A DNA stretch of 64,000 nucleotides from Omphiscola glabra (Eukaryota > Mollusca > Gastropoda > Lymnaeidae). This document shows, piece by piece, positions 40,615 to 53,400 of the stretch. The DNA is taken from positions 55,591,350 to 55,655,349 of the forward strand of contig OZ024795.1 in the NCBI GenBank assembly GCA_964017045.1, in the 5' to 3' direction. The notes under the pieces were generated by a model. That model saw only the letters and a program-made list of their open reading frames with translations, ran no database searches and was not told the origin of the DNA. A program made the translations under genes and the position numbers. How positions within the stretch are numbered: position 1 is the first letter of the stretch; each line of letters starts with the position of its first letter.

Positions 40615-40948
40615 GAAGGATGATATCTGTTTGTGTGTTTCATATCTTGGCTGTGTGAACATGTTTTATATCCTGGCTGTGTGAATGTGTTTCATATCTT
40701 GGCTGTGTGAATGTGTTTCATATCTTGGCTGTGTGAATGTGTTTCATATCTTGGCTGTGTGAATGTGTTTCATAGCTTGGCTGTGTGAATGTGTTTCATA
40801 GCTTGGCTGTGTGAATGTGTTTCATAGCTTGGCTGTGTGGACGTGTTTCATAGCTTGGCTGTGTGAATGTGTTTCATTACTTGGATGTGTGAATGTGTTT
40901 CATAGCTTGGCTGTGTGAATGTGTTTCATTACTTGGATGTGTGAACAT
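40615..40948. repeat. 26-bp repeat, about 11 copies
   Basis: Core gtgtttcatagcttggctgt plus gtgaat. Partly present on the left side of the RTE-like element too, so that element landed in or next to this array. Confidence 0.92.
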
Positions 40949-41204
40949 ATATTGGGCATGAACGTTTTGAGTAACATCAATTGAAAACGTGCTTTCATCA
41001 CATCATCCAAGTCCACTTTAAAATAGACGAGTGCTATAGATGACTGCTTCCCAATCAGTTTAGATTCAGTGACACTCGTGTTTTTATATCCTTTGTGATA
41101 AATGGTTATTTTACGTACTAGCAACACGTGTCTCACTCCACTGATCCACTGGAAAGTGCCACTGCGTACAGCTTGGGAAGCACTTGCCGACTTTGATGGT
41201 AGTT

Positions 41205-41340
41205 ATACTGAGTAGCTTTTGGTACAAGAGTAGCTAAAACTGGTGGTACAAGAGTAGCTAAAACTGGTGGTACAAGAGTAGCTAAAACTGGTGGTACAAG
41301 AGTAGCTAGCCCCGGTGGTACTATAGTAGCTAGCCGTGGT
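41205..41340. repeat. 24-bp repeat, about five copies
   Basis: Core ggtggtacaagagtagctaa plus aact, diverging at the right end. Confidence 0.9.
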
Positions 41341-41451
41341 GTTACAATGGTAGCAGAGGAACAATGTGGAAGTAGTGCTCAGGGTGTGGGTATGTGTGTT
41401 TAATTGTAAGTTGCTTGGGTCTCAACAGTAAAGCTGTAGAGTAAATGCTGT

Positions 41452-41585
41452 GGTCAATGTAGGCAGGTAACTAGCTGGTCAATGTAGGGAGGTAACAAGC
41501 TGGTCAATGTAGGGAGCTAACAAGCTGGTCAATGTAGGGAGCTAACAAGCTGGACAATGTAGGGAGGTAACAAGCTGGTCAACTC
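41452..41585. repeat. 25-bp repeat, five copies
   Basis: Core ggtcaatgtagggaggtaac plus aagct. Confidence 0.9.
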
Positions 41586-41955
41586 AACAAAAGGTGCTTG
41601 TTAGTCGTCAGCAAGAATTAGATCAGAGGTTCCCAATTTGTATCAACAAAAGGGGCTCTTTACTTTCGGAGAAAAACAACCCATTGTGGAGCCCCCTTTA
41701 TAGTAATCGTTATGTTCATTCGTATGTGAAAAGAAGACAAAAAACATACCAACTTGTGAGACCCAGTATGAAAATGACTGTTTGGTAGAGAAAATAAATA
41801 TAGCCTACTGTCAAATATATATGCTAGTTTTCTACATGATTGGTGAAAAATATTACCGAAATGTACAAATATGCTTCGTACATGTTAATTCTAACCAGTA
41901 TGTACTACTGCCAGTATAGGGTTCAGCCTTCAAGTTGAGAACTTGTACATACATA
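41586..41955. other. Unique intergenic DNA
   Basis: Holds cagaggttcccaa near 41625, which resembles one end of a hAT element; no partner end found. Confidence 0.35.
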
Positions 41956-41959
41956 GTTT

Positions 41960-42612
41960 AGTCAGTATAAGGTTTTTTTGTACATTGTTTGGTCTGTATC
42001 AAGTTTGTGTGTACATTGTTTGGTCTGTATCAAGTTTGTGTACATTGTTTGGTCTGTATCAAGTTTGTGTGTACATTGTTTGGTCTGTATCAAGTTTGTG
42101 TACATTGTTTGGTCTGTATCAAGTTTGTGTGGACATTGTTTGGTCTGTATCAAGTTTGTGTGTACATTGTTTGGTCTGTATCAAGTTTGTGTGTACATTG
42201 TTTGGTCTGTATCAAGTTTGTGTGTACATTGTTTGGTCTGTATCAAGTTTGTGTGTACATTGTTTGGTCTGTATCAAGTTTGTGTACATTGTTTGGTCTG
42301 TATCAAGTTTGTGTGTACATTGTTTGGTCTGTATCAAGTTTGTGTACATTGTTTGGTCTGTATCAAGTTTGTGTGTACATTGTTTGGTCTGTATCAAGTT
42401 TGTGTGTACATTGTTTGGTCTGTATCAAGTTTGTATGTACATTGTTTGGTCTGTATCAAGTTTGTGTGTACATTGTTTGGTCTGTATCAAGTTTGTATGT
42501 ACATTGTTTGGTCTGTATCAAGTTTGTGTGTACATTGTTTGGTCTGTATCAAGTTTGTGTGTACATTGTTTGGTCTGTATCAAGTTTGTGTGTACATTGT
42601 TTGGTCTGTTTT
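41960..42612. repeat. 29/31-bp minisatellite, about 21 copies
   Basis: Core tttggtctgtatcaagtttg followed by tgtgtacattg. Units differ by a TG dinucleotide. All plus frames stay open for 200 codons or more, purely from the repeat. Confidence 0.95.
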
Positions 42613-42699
42613 AAGTAAGTACAATTTTAGCCTGACCAGATTTCTACACTAATTATTAGAGCTCAATAGATTATGTATATGACATAGATTATACTGAAT

Positions 42700-43505
42700 A
42701 AAGTGTACAATTGTGGTATGTAATGCTTGTGCAGATGTGGTATGTAATGTATGTACAAATGTGGGACCATATGTAATGTATGTACAAATGTGGGACCATA
42801 TGTAATGTATGTACAAATGTGGGACCATATGTAATGTATGTACAATTGTGGAATGTAATGCTTGTAAAGATGTGGTATGTAATGTATGTACAAATGTGGT
42901 ATGTAATGTATGTGCAAATGTGGTTTATAATGTATGTACAATTGTATCTAATGTGAAAAAATGAATGTATTGTATGTACAATTGAGGTATGTAATGGATA
43001 TACAAATGTGGTATGTAATGGGTGTACAAATGTATGTAATGTGGTATATAATGTATGTATATATGTGGTATGTAATGTATGTACAAATGTGGTATGTAAT
43101 GGATGTACAAATGTGGTATGTAATGGATGTACAAATGTGGTATGTAATGGATGTACAAATGTGGTATGTAATGGATGTACAAATGTGGTATGTAATGGAT
43201 GTACAAATGTGGTATGTAATGGATGTACAAATGTGGTATGTAATGGGTGTACAAATGTATGTAATGTATGTACTAATGTGGTATATAATGTATGTATATA
43301 TGTGGTATGTAATGTATGTACAAATGTGGTATGTAATGGATGTACAAATGTGGTATGTAATGAATGTACAAATGTGGTATGTAATGGATGTACAAAAGTG
43401 GTATGTAATGGATGTACAAATGTGGTATGTAGTGTATGTTCAAATGTGGTATGTAATGTTTGTACAGATGTGGTATGTAATGTTTGTACAGATATGGCAT
43501 GTTTG
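42700..43505. repeat. 22-bp minisatellite, about 36 copies
   Basis: Core tgtacaaatgtggtatgtaa plus tg, with a 30-bp gggaccata variant near 42763-42840. Repetitive open frames on both strands. Confidence 0.95.
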
Positions 43506-43890
43506 TTGCTGATATTCAGCTGATGCACACCAATAAACTTCTCTGTATAGATGATTCACTTTGGCCAGTGTTCTGGGGCTCTCCACCCTATCTTGTTTCA
43601 CTGCAATATATACTATTGACCTGATGGTATGTTTGGCCCCATGGCAAGTTGATCACACGAGCTAGGGTTTGAAAGGGAAAACCCCACCTTTTTAATAGTG
43701 TTTCTCAATTGTGTTATAAAATTGGCAGTCCAGGCCAGGTGTCAAATTCATTTCGACTTACCTAACTCTGAAAGATGATGCTGGTAGTTTTATAATATAA
43801 GCCAGAACATTCTAGAAACTAGAGTTAATTTAAAATTAAAATGAGTAATTTTGCTCTAGGATTATCTTATGTTAAACAAATATTTTCTTA
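43506..43890. other. Unique intergenic DNA
   Basis: No gene, element or repeat recognised. Confidence 0.45.
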
Positions 43891-43899
43891 CGGTAGAAC

Positions 43900-44365
43900 A
43901 TAAGCTGGGATATGTACATGTTTAAAATTGGCATCTGTACATGTTTAACGTTGGGATCTGTACATGTTTAAGGTTAATAATAGTACATGTTTAAGGTTGG
44001 AATCTGTATATGTTTTAGGTTGGGATCTGTACATGTTTTAGGTTGGGATCTGTACATGTTTAATGTAAGATCAGTACATGTTTAAGATTAAGATCTTACA
44101 TGTTTTTGGTTGGGATCTGTACATATTTAAGTTTGGGATCTGTACATGTTTAATATTAAGATATATACATGTTTACGGTTGAGATCTTTACTTGTTGTAA
44201 GTTGGGATATGTACATGTTTAGGTTGGGATCTGTACATGTTTAAGGTTGGGATCTCTACATGTTTAAGGTTGGGATCTGTACATGTTTAAGGTTGGGATC
44301 TGTACATGTTCAAGGTTGGGATCTGTACATGTTTAAGGTTGGGATCAGTACATGTTTGAGATTGT
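43900..44365. repeat. 23-bp minisatellite, about 20 copies, diverged
   Basis: Core gttgggatctgtacatgttt plus aag; many single-base differences suggest an older array. Confidence 0.9.
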
Positions 44366-44574
44366 GCCCTTTATATTTATTTAGGGTCTACACTGTGTAT
44401 CACCATATTTCATATGGCCTAGAACTGGGTTCAAAATAGTGATGTTGGCTAGATGTTATGGCAGGACGACTGGTCACCTTAGCCTTAATGATCCGGAAAG
44501 TTGGGGGGGGGGGCAGGCTGCACTGGAGTGTAGTAAAGGCATCCCACCCATTTTGTATAAGTTTTAATGAATTG

Positions 44575-44830
44575 GACCAAACGATACATCACAGTACCTG
44601 TACTAGGTACATATTGACCAAAAGATACATCACAGTACCTGTACTAGGTACATATTGACCAAAAGATACATCACAGTACCTGTACTAGGTACATATTGAC
44701 CAAAAGATACATCACAGTACCTGTACTAGGTACAAATTGACCAAAAGATACATCACAGTACCTGTACTAGGTACATATTGACCAAAAGATACATCACACA
44801 GTACCTGTACTAGGTACATATTGACCAAAA
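44575..44830. repeat. 41-bp repeat, six copies
   Basis: Core tgaccaaaagatacatcaca followed by gtacctgtactaggtacatat. The last full copy has an extra CA. Confidence 0.94.
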
Positions 44831-45270
44831 CGTAGAAGCACCGAACAGCTGTTGAAAGTTTTGCCATACGAAATCTCAGGGTGCTTTATTAAAATCGTAA
44901 TGAGATGGCCAGACTCGATGCTCTATTAATAGATTTTCACTATTATTAAATGACAAACCCTTTAGAAATATTTCTTTTAAAAACTCATCAAGTTATGCTG
45001 TCCATTATTTGAACAGTTAAAATAGTAGCTCGTGAATCCCTAAACCCTTTTTTTTTTCTTTTCTCCGTGACAAATTCTGCAATATGTCGATGCCTTAAGC
45101 CAGAACTTGGATTGTGGGATCATTTTGTTTATTATGAAAGTCACCGTCTTTACAAAAGTCTGTTTATGGGGTCTGACGTTGTGTGTGAATGAATCGTTTG
45201 ACCTTGGCCTTCAAAACGATGGTATATGATGCGTGACCATTGGTCGACCGCAAGTCCCACAATAACAAGA
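44831..45270. other. Unique intergenic DNA
   Basis: Nothing recognised. Confidence 0.45.
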
Positions 45271-45544
45271 CAGTGGTTTTCAAGTGGCTGGAGGGAGAGG
45301 GGCTACTTGTTAGAGGGTCTCAAACGCTTCACCTCTTATCTCATTATGTTATGAACATTACAGTGCAAGTGAGGAGTGGCAGGAGGGAGAGGGGCTACTT
45401 GTTAGAGGGTCTCAAACGCTTCACCTCGTATCTCATTATGTTATGTACATTAATGTGCAAGGGAGGAGTTGGGGTGGCGTGCTTTGTTTTGGTTGAAATA
45501 ATAAGCGGGGTGCCACAGTGTAAGATTAGTTTGAGAACCCACTG
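45271..45544. mobile_element. Possible hAT-type non-autonomous element with internal 92-bp duplication
   Basis: Imperfect inverted ends cagtggttttcaa and ttgagaacccactg. An internal segment (ggagggagaggggctacttg at about 45290 and 45382) is repeated with a period of 92. No matching 8-bp flanks found. Confidence 0.45.
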
Positions 45545-46300
45545 CATGAAAAGGGGGTGGGGGCCAAGCGAATCAGTGACACGCGACCTAATTTAGGGGT
45601 ATAGCTTCCCGTTTCTGGTACGGCGTGTGGGGGGGGGGGGGGGGGTAGAGATAAAAGCTGAAGCTGACCTTTGACCCCAAACAGTTATAAAAGAGTTGGC
45701 TCGAAACAGACTCTGACCCCAGGACCACATGATGTTTACGATGCGTTCTCACTGCGCATTTCTTTGTCAAGTTATTGGTAAGGCGAGAAATCTGCCGGTC
45801 AGATTATCACGGTCCGCTTCGACTTCGACAGGATCGCTGATCCAACTTGACGCAAGTCAAGCTGACATTCAATACTGATTAAATACATGCTAATTTAAGC
45901 AATATTAAGGGACAGGCTGAGGGGGGCGATCATTTAAATGAGTCCTTATGATGTGTAACTAACAATTTTGTGACGTTAAAGCTAAAGGGAGGACACACTT
46001 TTGATTTCGTGGTATCAGCTATGATAGAGTTAATTGGGAGACGTTTGGCCCAAGGGGTCTAGTCGATTTTTATGGGAGATAAAGTGATATGGCACAGTAA
46101 CCCCTAACCTAACTCCCTTTTTTAGGAGATTGACCCACGGGATATTATGCAGAGCATGGGGAGGAGACCTGAACCGTCTAATCCCAGGGTTTCTCCACCG
46201 TCACCATAATAATATGAACATAGATAGTCTCTGCCTAGTCATGACATGCCACCATATGAATATCGATAATATATAAAATAGAGTCTGTCTAGTCATAGGT
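45545..46300. other. Unique intergenic DNA
   Basis: Contains a long G-run near 45629-45646. No gene recognised. Confidence 0.45.
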
Positions 46301-46366
46301 ACTAGAGACCGACCGAATTCTGGTTTCGGCGCCGAAAGTTGCCATTTGATCACGTTCGGCCCACCG

Positions 46367-46531
46367 CAGTGGCGTAGCGAGCTTAACTCGCGCCCGGGGC
46401 ACAATACCTTTTTAGCGCCCCCCCCCATTCGAAAACCATACAATATTATATGTAAACTATACCATTTGGCGCCCCTTTGTGAGTAGCGCCCGGGGCACGA
46501 TGCCCCCTTGCACCCCCTCGCTACGCCACTG
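46367..46531. mobile_element. hAT-type MITE with 8-bp target duplication
   Basis: 165 bp between cagtggcgtagcgag and ctcgctacgccactg. Flanked by gcccaccg on both sides (46359-46366 and 46532-46539). Also has internal paired gcgcccggggcac. No coding capacity. It sits inside another repeat-like sequence (tttcggcgccgaaagttgcc to the left). Confidence 0.93.
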
Positions 46532-46539
46532 GCCCACCG

Positions 46540-47087
46540 GGCACTTTTTGTTAAGCCTACAACTTGCAAGTGCATATATTTCAGATGTACAAATGTTCTC
46601 TCGTGGCGGAATTATCAATATGGTTAGTGGTTACACGAGAGGAAAGAGGAAACAGTGGCGAAGGCAGAATAGAGGTGCCGCATTGATGGGTGGTGTTTAC
46701 TCCTCAGCTCCGGGGGAGCTCCGGACCCCCCCCCTGCCTTCCGGGGTCCCCTACTTACGCTCCATGCCTAGGGCCCCCAAAATTCTAAGAACGGCTCTGG
46801 TGGGGCAAAAAAAAAGGGGGGGGGGGGTCACCTGCATCTGGTTCCATCTTCAGAGGGCACCAAAATTTCCATTTTTCATGCAAAATATACGGTGTAATTT
46901 TAATCCAATGTTTGGAAAGATGGCGCCTTATCTATGGCGCCTTATCTCGGCTTTGTCCCCGACACAGTTTTAGCTTTCTACGGCACTCATTGTATTTGTG
47001 GGCTCATAAAATGGATGTAGGATTTTTTAAAGGAATATAAACATTATATTAAAACCATAAGGTTGACAGTACAACGCTTCAAGGACC
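46540..47087. other. Intergenic DNA, probably repeat-derived
   Basis: GC-rich stretch at 46650-46830 with long C and G runs (ctccgggggagctccgg is palindromic). Likely remnants of transposons, but no ends could be defined. Confidence 0.4.
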
Positions 47088-47095
47088 ATCTAAAA

Positions 47096-47299
47096 CAGCG
47101 GTTCTCAACCTGTGGGTCGCGTACCCTTTGAGGGCCGCACGACCCTTTCACAGGAGTCCCCTTATAAGACCATCTGAAAACACATATACTCTACAGTTAT
47201 AAAGCATGAACGAAAATAAGTCAGTGGTTGGGGGGTCGTCACAACATGAGGACCTGTGTTAAATGGTCGCGGCATTAGTAAGGTTGAGACCCTGGGACT
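47096..47299 (+). mobile_element. hAT/Charlie-type MITE resembling SPIN/OC1 elements
   Basis: Left end cagcggttctcaacctgtgg; interior ggtcgtcacaacatgagga; right end gcggcattagtaaggttgag. These words are those I recall from Charlie-type hAT elements of the SPIN/OC1 group. Flanks atctaaaa and gtctaaaa match at seven of eight bases, fitting an old 8-bp duplication. About 204 bp, no coding capacity. Confidence 0.8.
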
Positions 47300-47452
47300 G
47301 TCTAAAAACTTCAAGGACTGTCTAAAGGCTTTACTCAAATCGTGATTCGTGGTAATCACCCCCCCCCCCCCCCCGGGGCCGTTACCAAAACACGCGTGGC
47401 CTAAAAATAAGGAAGCTTTCCTGGCACAAATAGAACAGACAAGATACCAGCT
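47300..47452. other. Junction between MITE and satellite
   Basis: Includes a C-run (47358-47374). The satellite begins abruptly at about 47453 with attgccttggtcatc. Confidence 0.5.
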
Positions 47453-50400
47453 ATTGCCTTGGTCATCTTCACATGTCACCAGCGTACTACTCATTATAGC
47501 CTTGGTCATCTTCACATGTCACCAGCGTACTCATTATTGCCTTGGTCATCTTCACATGTCACCAGCGTACTCATTATTGCCTTGGTCATCTTCACATGTC
47601 ACCAGCGTACTCATTATTGCCTTGGTCATCTTCACATGTCACCAGCGTACTACTCATTATTGCCTTGGTCATCTTCACATGTCACCAGCGTACTCATTAT
47701 TGCCTTGGTCATCTTCACATGTCACCAGCGTACTCATTATTGCCTTGGTCATCTTCACATGTCACCAGCGTACTACTCATTATTGCCTTGGTCATCTTCA
47801 CATGTCACCAGCGTACTCATTATTGCCTTGGTCATCTTCACATGTCACCAGCGTACTCATTATTGCCTTGGTCATCTTCACATGTCACCAGCGTACTACT
47901 CATTATAGCCTTGGTCATCTTCACATGTCACCAGCGTACTCATTATTGCCTTGGTCATCTTCACATGTCACCAGCGTACTACTCATTATTGCCTTGGTCA
48001 TCTTCACATGTCACCAGCGTACTCATTATAGCCTTGGTCATCTTCACATGTCACCAGCGTACTACTCATTATTGCCTTGGTCATCTTCACATGTCACCAG
48101 CGTACTCATTATTGCCTTGGTCATCTTCACATGTCACCAGCGTACTCATTATTGCCTTGGTCATCTTCACATGTCACCAGCGTACTACTCATTATAGCCT
48201 TGGTCATCTTCACATGTCACCAGCGTACTCATTATTGCCTTGGTCATCTTCACATGTCACCAGCGTACTCATTATTGCCTTGGTCATCTTCACATGTCAC
48301 CAGCGTACTACTCATTATTGCCTTGGTCATCTTCACATGTCACCAGCGTACTACTCATTATTGCCTTGGTCATCTTCACATGTCACCAGCGTACTCATTA
48401 TTGCCTTGGTCATCTTCACATGTCACCAGCGTACTCATTATTGCCTTGGTCATCTTCACATGTCACCAGCGTACTACTCATTATTGCCTTGGTCATCTTC
48501 ACATGTCACCAGCGTACTACTCATTATTGCCTTGGTCATCTTCACATGTCACCAGCGTACTACTCATTATTGCCTTGGTCATCTTCACATGTCACCAGCG
48601 TACTACTCATTATTGCCTTGGTCATCTTCACATGTCACCAGCGTACTACTCATTATTGCCTTGGTCATCTTCACATGTCACCAGCGTACTCATTATTGCC
48701 TTGGTCATCTTCACATGTCACCAGCGTACTACTCATTATTGCCTTGGTCATCTTCACATGTCACCAGCGTACTACTCATTATTGCCTTGGTCATCTTCAC
48801 ATGTCACCAGCGTACTACTCATTATAGCCTTGGTCATCTTCACATGTCACCAGCGTACTACTCATTATTGCCTTGGTCATCTTCACATGTCACCAGCGTA
48901 CTACTCATTATTGCCTTGGTCATCTTCACATGTCACCAGCGTACTACTCATTATTGCCTTGGTCATCTTCACATGTCACCAGCGTACTACTCATTATTGC
49001 CTTGGTCATCTTCACATGTCACCAGCGTACTACTCATTATAGCCTTGGTCATCTTCACATGTCACCAGCGTACTACTCATTATAGCCTTGGTCATCTTCA
49101 CATGTCACCAGCGTACTACTCATTATTGCCTTGGTCATCTTCACATGTCACCAGCGTACTACTCATTATTGCCTTGGTCATCTTCACATGCCACCAGCGT
49201 ACTACTCATTATTGCCTTGGTCATCTTCACATGTCACCAGCGTACTCATTATTGCCTTGGTCATCTTCACATGTCACCAGCGTACTCATTATTGCCTTGG
49301 TCATCTTCACATGTCACCAGCGTACTCATTATTGCCTTGGTCATCTTCACATGTCACCAGCGTACTACTCATTATAGCCTTGGTCATCTTCACATGCCAC
49401 CAGCGTACTACTCATTATTGCCTTGGTCATCTTCACATGCCACCAGCGTACTACTCATTATAGCCTTGGTCATCTTCACATGTCACCAGCGTACTACTCA
49501 TTATAGCCTTGGTCATCTTCACATGTCACCAGCGTACTACTCATTATTGCCTTGGTCATCTTCACATGCCACCAGCGTACTACTCATTATAGCCTTGGTC
49601 ATCTTCACATGTCACCAGCGTACTACTCATTATAGCCTTGGTCATCTTCACATGTCACCAGCGTACTACTCATTATAGCCTTGGTCATCTTCACATGTCA
49701 CCAGCGTACTACTCATTATTGCCTTGGTCATCTTCACATGTCACCAGCGTACTACTCATTATAGCCTTGGTCATCTTCACATGTCACCAGCGTACTACTC
49801 ATTATTGCCTTGGTCATCTTCACATGTCACCAGCGTACTACTCATTATTGCCTTGGTCATCTTCACATGTCACCAGCGTACTACTCATTATTGCCTTGGT
49901 CATCTTCACATGTCACCAGCGTACTACTCATTATTGCCTTGGTCATCTTCACATGCCACCAGCGTACTACTCATTATTGCCTTGGTCATCTTCACATGTC
50001 ACCAGCGTACTACTCATTATTGCCTTGGTCATCTTCACATGTCACCAGCGTACTACTCATTATAGCCTTGGTCATCTTCACATGTCACCAGCGTACTACT
50101 CATTATTGCCTTGGTCATCTTCACATGCCACCAGCGTACTACTCATTATTGCCTTGGTCATCTTCACATGTCACCAGCGTACTACTCATTATAGCCTTGG
50201 TCATCTTCACATGTCACCAGCGTACTACTCATTATTGCCTTGGTCATCTTCACATGTCACCAGCGTACTACTCATTATTGCCTTGGTCATCTTCACATGT
50301 CACCAGCGTACTACTCATTATTGCCTTGGTCATCTTCACATGTCACCAGCGTACTACTCATTATAGCCTTGGTCATCTTCACATGTCACCAGCGTACTCA

Positions 50401-53400
50401 TTATTGCCTTGGTCATCTTCACATGTCACCAGCGTACTACTCATTATTGCCTTGGTCATCTTCACATGTCACCAGCGTACTACTCATTATAGCCTTGGTC
50501 ATCTTCACATGTCACCAGCGTACTACTCATTATAGCCTTGGTCATCTTCACATGCCACCAGCGTACTACTCATTATAGCCTTGGTCATCTTCACATGTCA
50601 CCAGCGTACTACTCATTATAGCCTTGGTCATCTTCACATGCCACCAGCGTACTACTCATTATTGCCTTGGTCATCTTCACATGCCACCAGCGTACTACTC
50701 ATTATAGCCTTGGTCATCTTCACATGTCACCAGCGTACTACTCATTATAGCCTTGGTCATCTTCACATGTCACCAGCGTACTACTCATTATAGCCTTGGT
50801 CATCTTCACATGCCACCAGCGTACTACTCATTATAGCCTTGGTCATCTTCACATGCCACCAGCGTACTACTCATTATAGCCTTGGTCATCTTCACATGTC
50901 ACCAGCGTACTACTCATTATAGCCTTGGTCATCTTCACATGCCACCAGCGTACTACTCATTATTGCCTTGGTCATCTTCACATGTCACCAGCGTACTACT
51001 CATTATTGCCTTGGTCATCTTCACATGTCACCAGCGTACTCATTATTGCCTTGGTCATCTTCACATGTCACCAGCGTACTACTCATTATTGCCTTGGTCA
51101 TCTTCACATGTCACCAGCGTACTACTCATTATTGCCTTGGTCATCTTCACATGTCACCAGCGTACTACTCATTATTGCCTTGGTCATCTTCACATGCCAC
51201 CAGCGTACTACTCATTATTGCCTTGGTCATCTTCACATGCCACCAGCGTACTACTCATTATTGCCTTGGTCATCTTCACATGTCACCAGCGTACTACTCA
51301 TTATAGCCTTGGTCATCTTCACATGTCACCAGCGTACTACTCATTATTGCCTTGGTCATCTTCACATGTCACCAGCGTACTACTCATTATAGCCTTGGTC
51401 ATCTTCACATGTCACCAGCGTACTACTCATTATTGCCTTGGTCATCTTCACATGTCACCAGCGTACTACTCATTATAGCCTTGGTCATCTTCACATGCCA
51501 CCAGCGTACTCATTATTGCCTTGGTCATCTTCACATGTCACCAGCGTACTACTCATTATTGCCTTGGTCATCTTCACATGTCACCAGCGTACTACTCATT
51601 ATTGCCTTGGTCATCTTCACATGTCACCAGCGTACTACTCATTATTGCCTTGGTCATCTTCACATGCCACCAGCGTACTACTCATTATAGCCTTGGTCAT
51701 CTTCACATGTCACCAGCGTACTCATTATTGCCTTGGTCATCTTCACATGTCACCAGCGTACTCATTATTGCCTTGGTCATCTTCACATGTCACCAGCGTA
51801 CTACTCATTATAGCCTTGGTCATCTTCACATGTCACCAGCGTACTACTCATTATAGCCTTGGTCATCTTCACATGTCACCAGCGTACTCATTATTGCCTT
51901 GGTCATCTTCACATGTCACCAGCGTACTACTCATTATTGCCTTGGTCATCTTCACATGTCACCAGCGTACTACTCATTATAGCCTTGGTCATCTTCACAT
52001 GCCACCAGCGTACTACTCATTATAGCCTTGGTCATCTTCACATGTCACCAGCGTACTCATTATTGCCTTGGTCATCTTCACATGTCACCAGCGTACTACT
52101 CATTATTGCCTTGGTCATCTTCACATGTCACCAGCGTACTACTCATTATTGCCTTGGTCATCTTCACATGTCACCAGCGTACTACTCATTATAGCCTTGG
52201 TCATCTTCACATGTCACCAGCGTACTACTCATTATAGCCTTGGTCATCTTCACATGTCACCAGCGTACTACTCATTATAGCCTTGGTCATCTTCACATGT
52301 CACCAGCGTACTACTCATTATAGCCTTGGTCATCTTCACATGCCACCAGCGTACTACTCATTATTGCCTTGGTCATCTTCACATGTCACCAGCGTACTAC
52401 TCATTATTGCCTTGGTCATCTTCACATGTCACCAGCGTACTACTCATTATAGCCTTGGTCATCTTCACATGTCACCAGCGTACTACTCATTATAGCCTTG
52501 GTCATCTTCACATGTCACCAGCGTACTACTCATTATTGCCTTGGTCATCTTCACATGTCACCAGCGTACTCATTATTGCCTTGGTCATCTTCACATGTCA
52601 CCAGCGTACTACTCATTATTGCCTTGGTCATCTTCACATGTCACCAGCGTACTACTCATTATTGCCTTGGTCATCTTCACATGTCACCAGCGTACTACTC
52701 ATTATTGCCTTGGTCATCTTCACATGCCACCAGCGTACTACTCATTATTGCCTTGGTCATCTTCACATGCCACCAGCGTACTACTCATTATTGCCTTGGT
52801 CATCTTCACATGTCACCAGCGTACTACTCATTATTGCCTTGGTCATCTTCACATGTCACCAGCGTACTACTCATTATTGCCTTGGTCATCTTCACATGTC
52901 ACCAGCGTACTACTCATTATTGCCTTGGTCATCTTCACATGTCACCAGCGTACTACTCATTATAGCCTTGGTCATCTTCACATGCCACCAGCGTACTACT
53001 CATTATTGCCTTGGTCATCTTCACATGTCACCAGCGTACTACTCATTATTGCCTTGGTCATCTTCACATGTCACCAGCGTACTACTCATTATTGCCTTGG
53101 TCATCTTCACATGTCACCAGCGTACTACTCATTATAGCCTTGGTCATCTTCACATGTCACCAGCGTACTACTCATTATTGCCTTGGTCATCTTCACATGC
53201 CACCAGCGTACTACTCATTATAGCCTTGGTCATCTTCACATGTCACCAGCGTACTACTCATTATAGCCTTGGTCATCTTCACATGCCACCAGCGTACTAC
53301 TCATTATTGCCTTGGTCATCTTCACATGTCACCAGCGTACTACTCATTATAGCCTTGGTCATCTTCACATGTCACCAGCGTACTACTCATTATAGCCTTG

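Noticed and set aside
41620..41790. Another hAT element starting cagaggttcccaa
   Set aside because: No matching right end or flanking duplication found.
41943..43528. Long frames with repeated WSVSSLC, HTLHTTF and similar
   Set aside because: By-products of 29/31-bp and 22-bp arrays; several overlapping frames are equally open.
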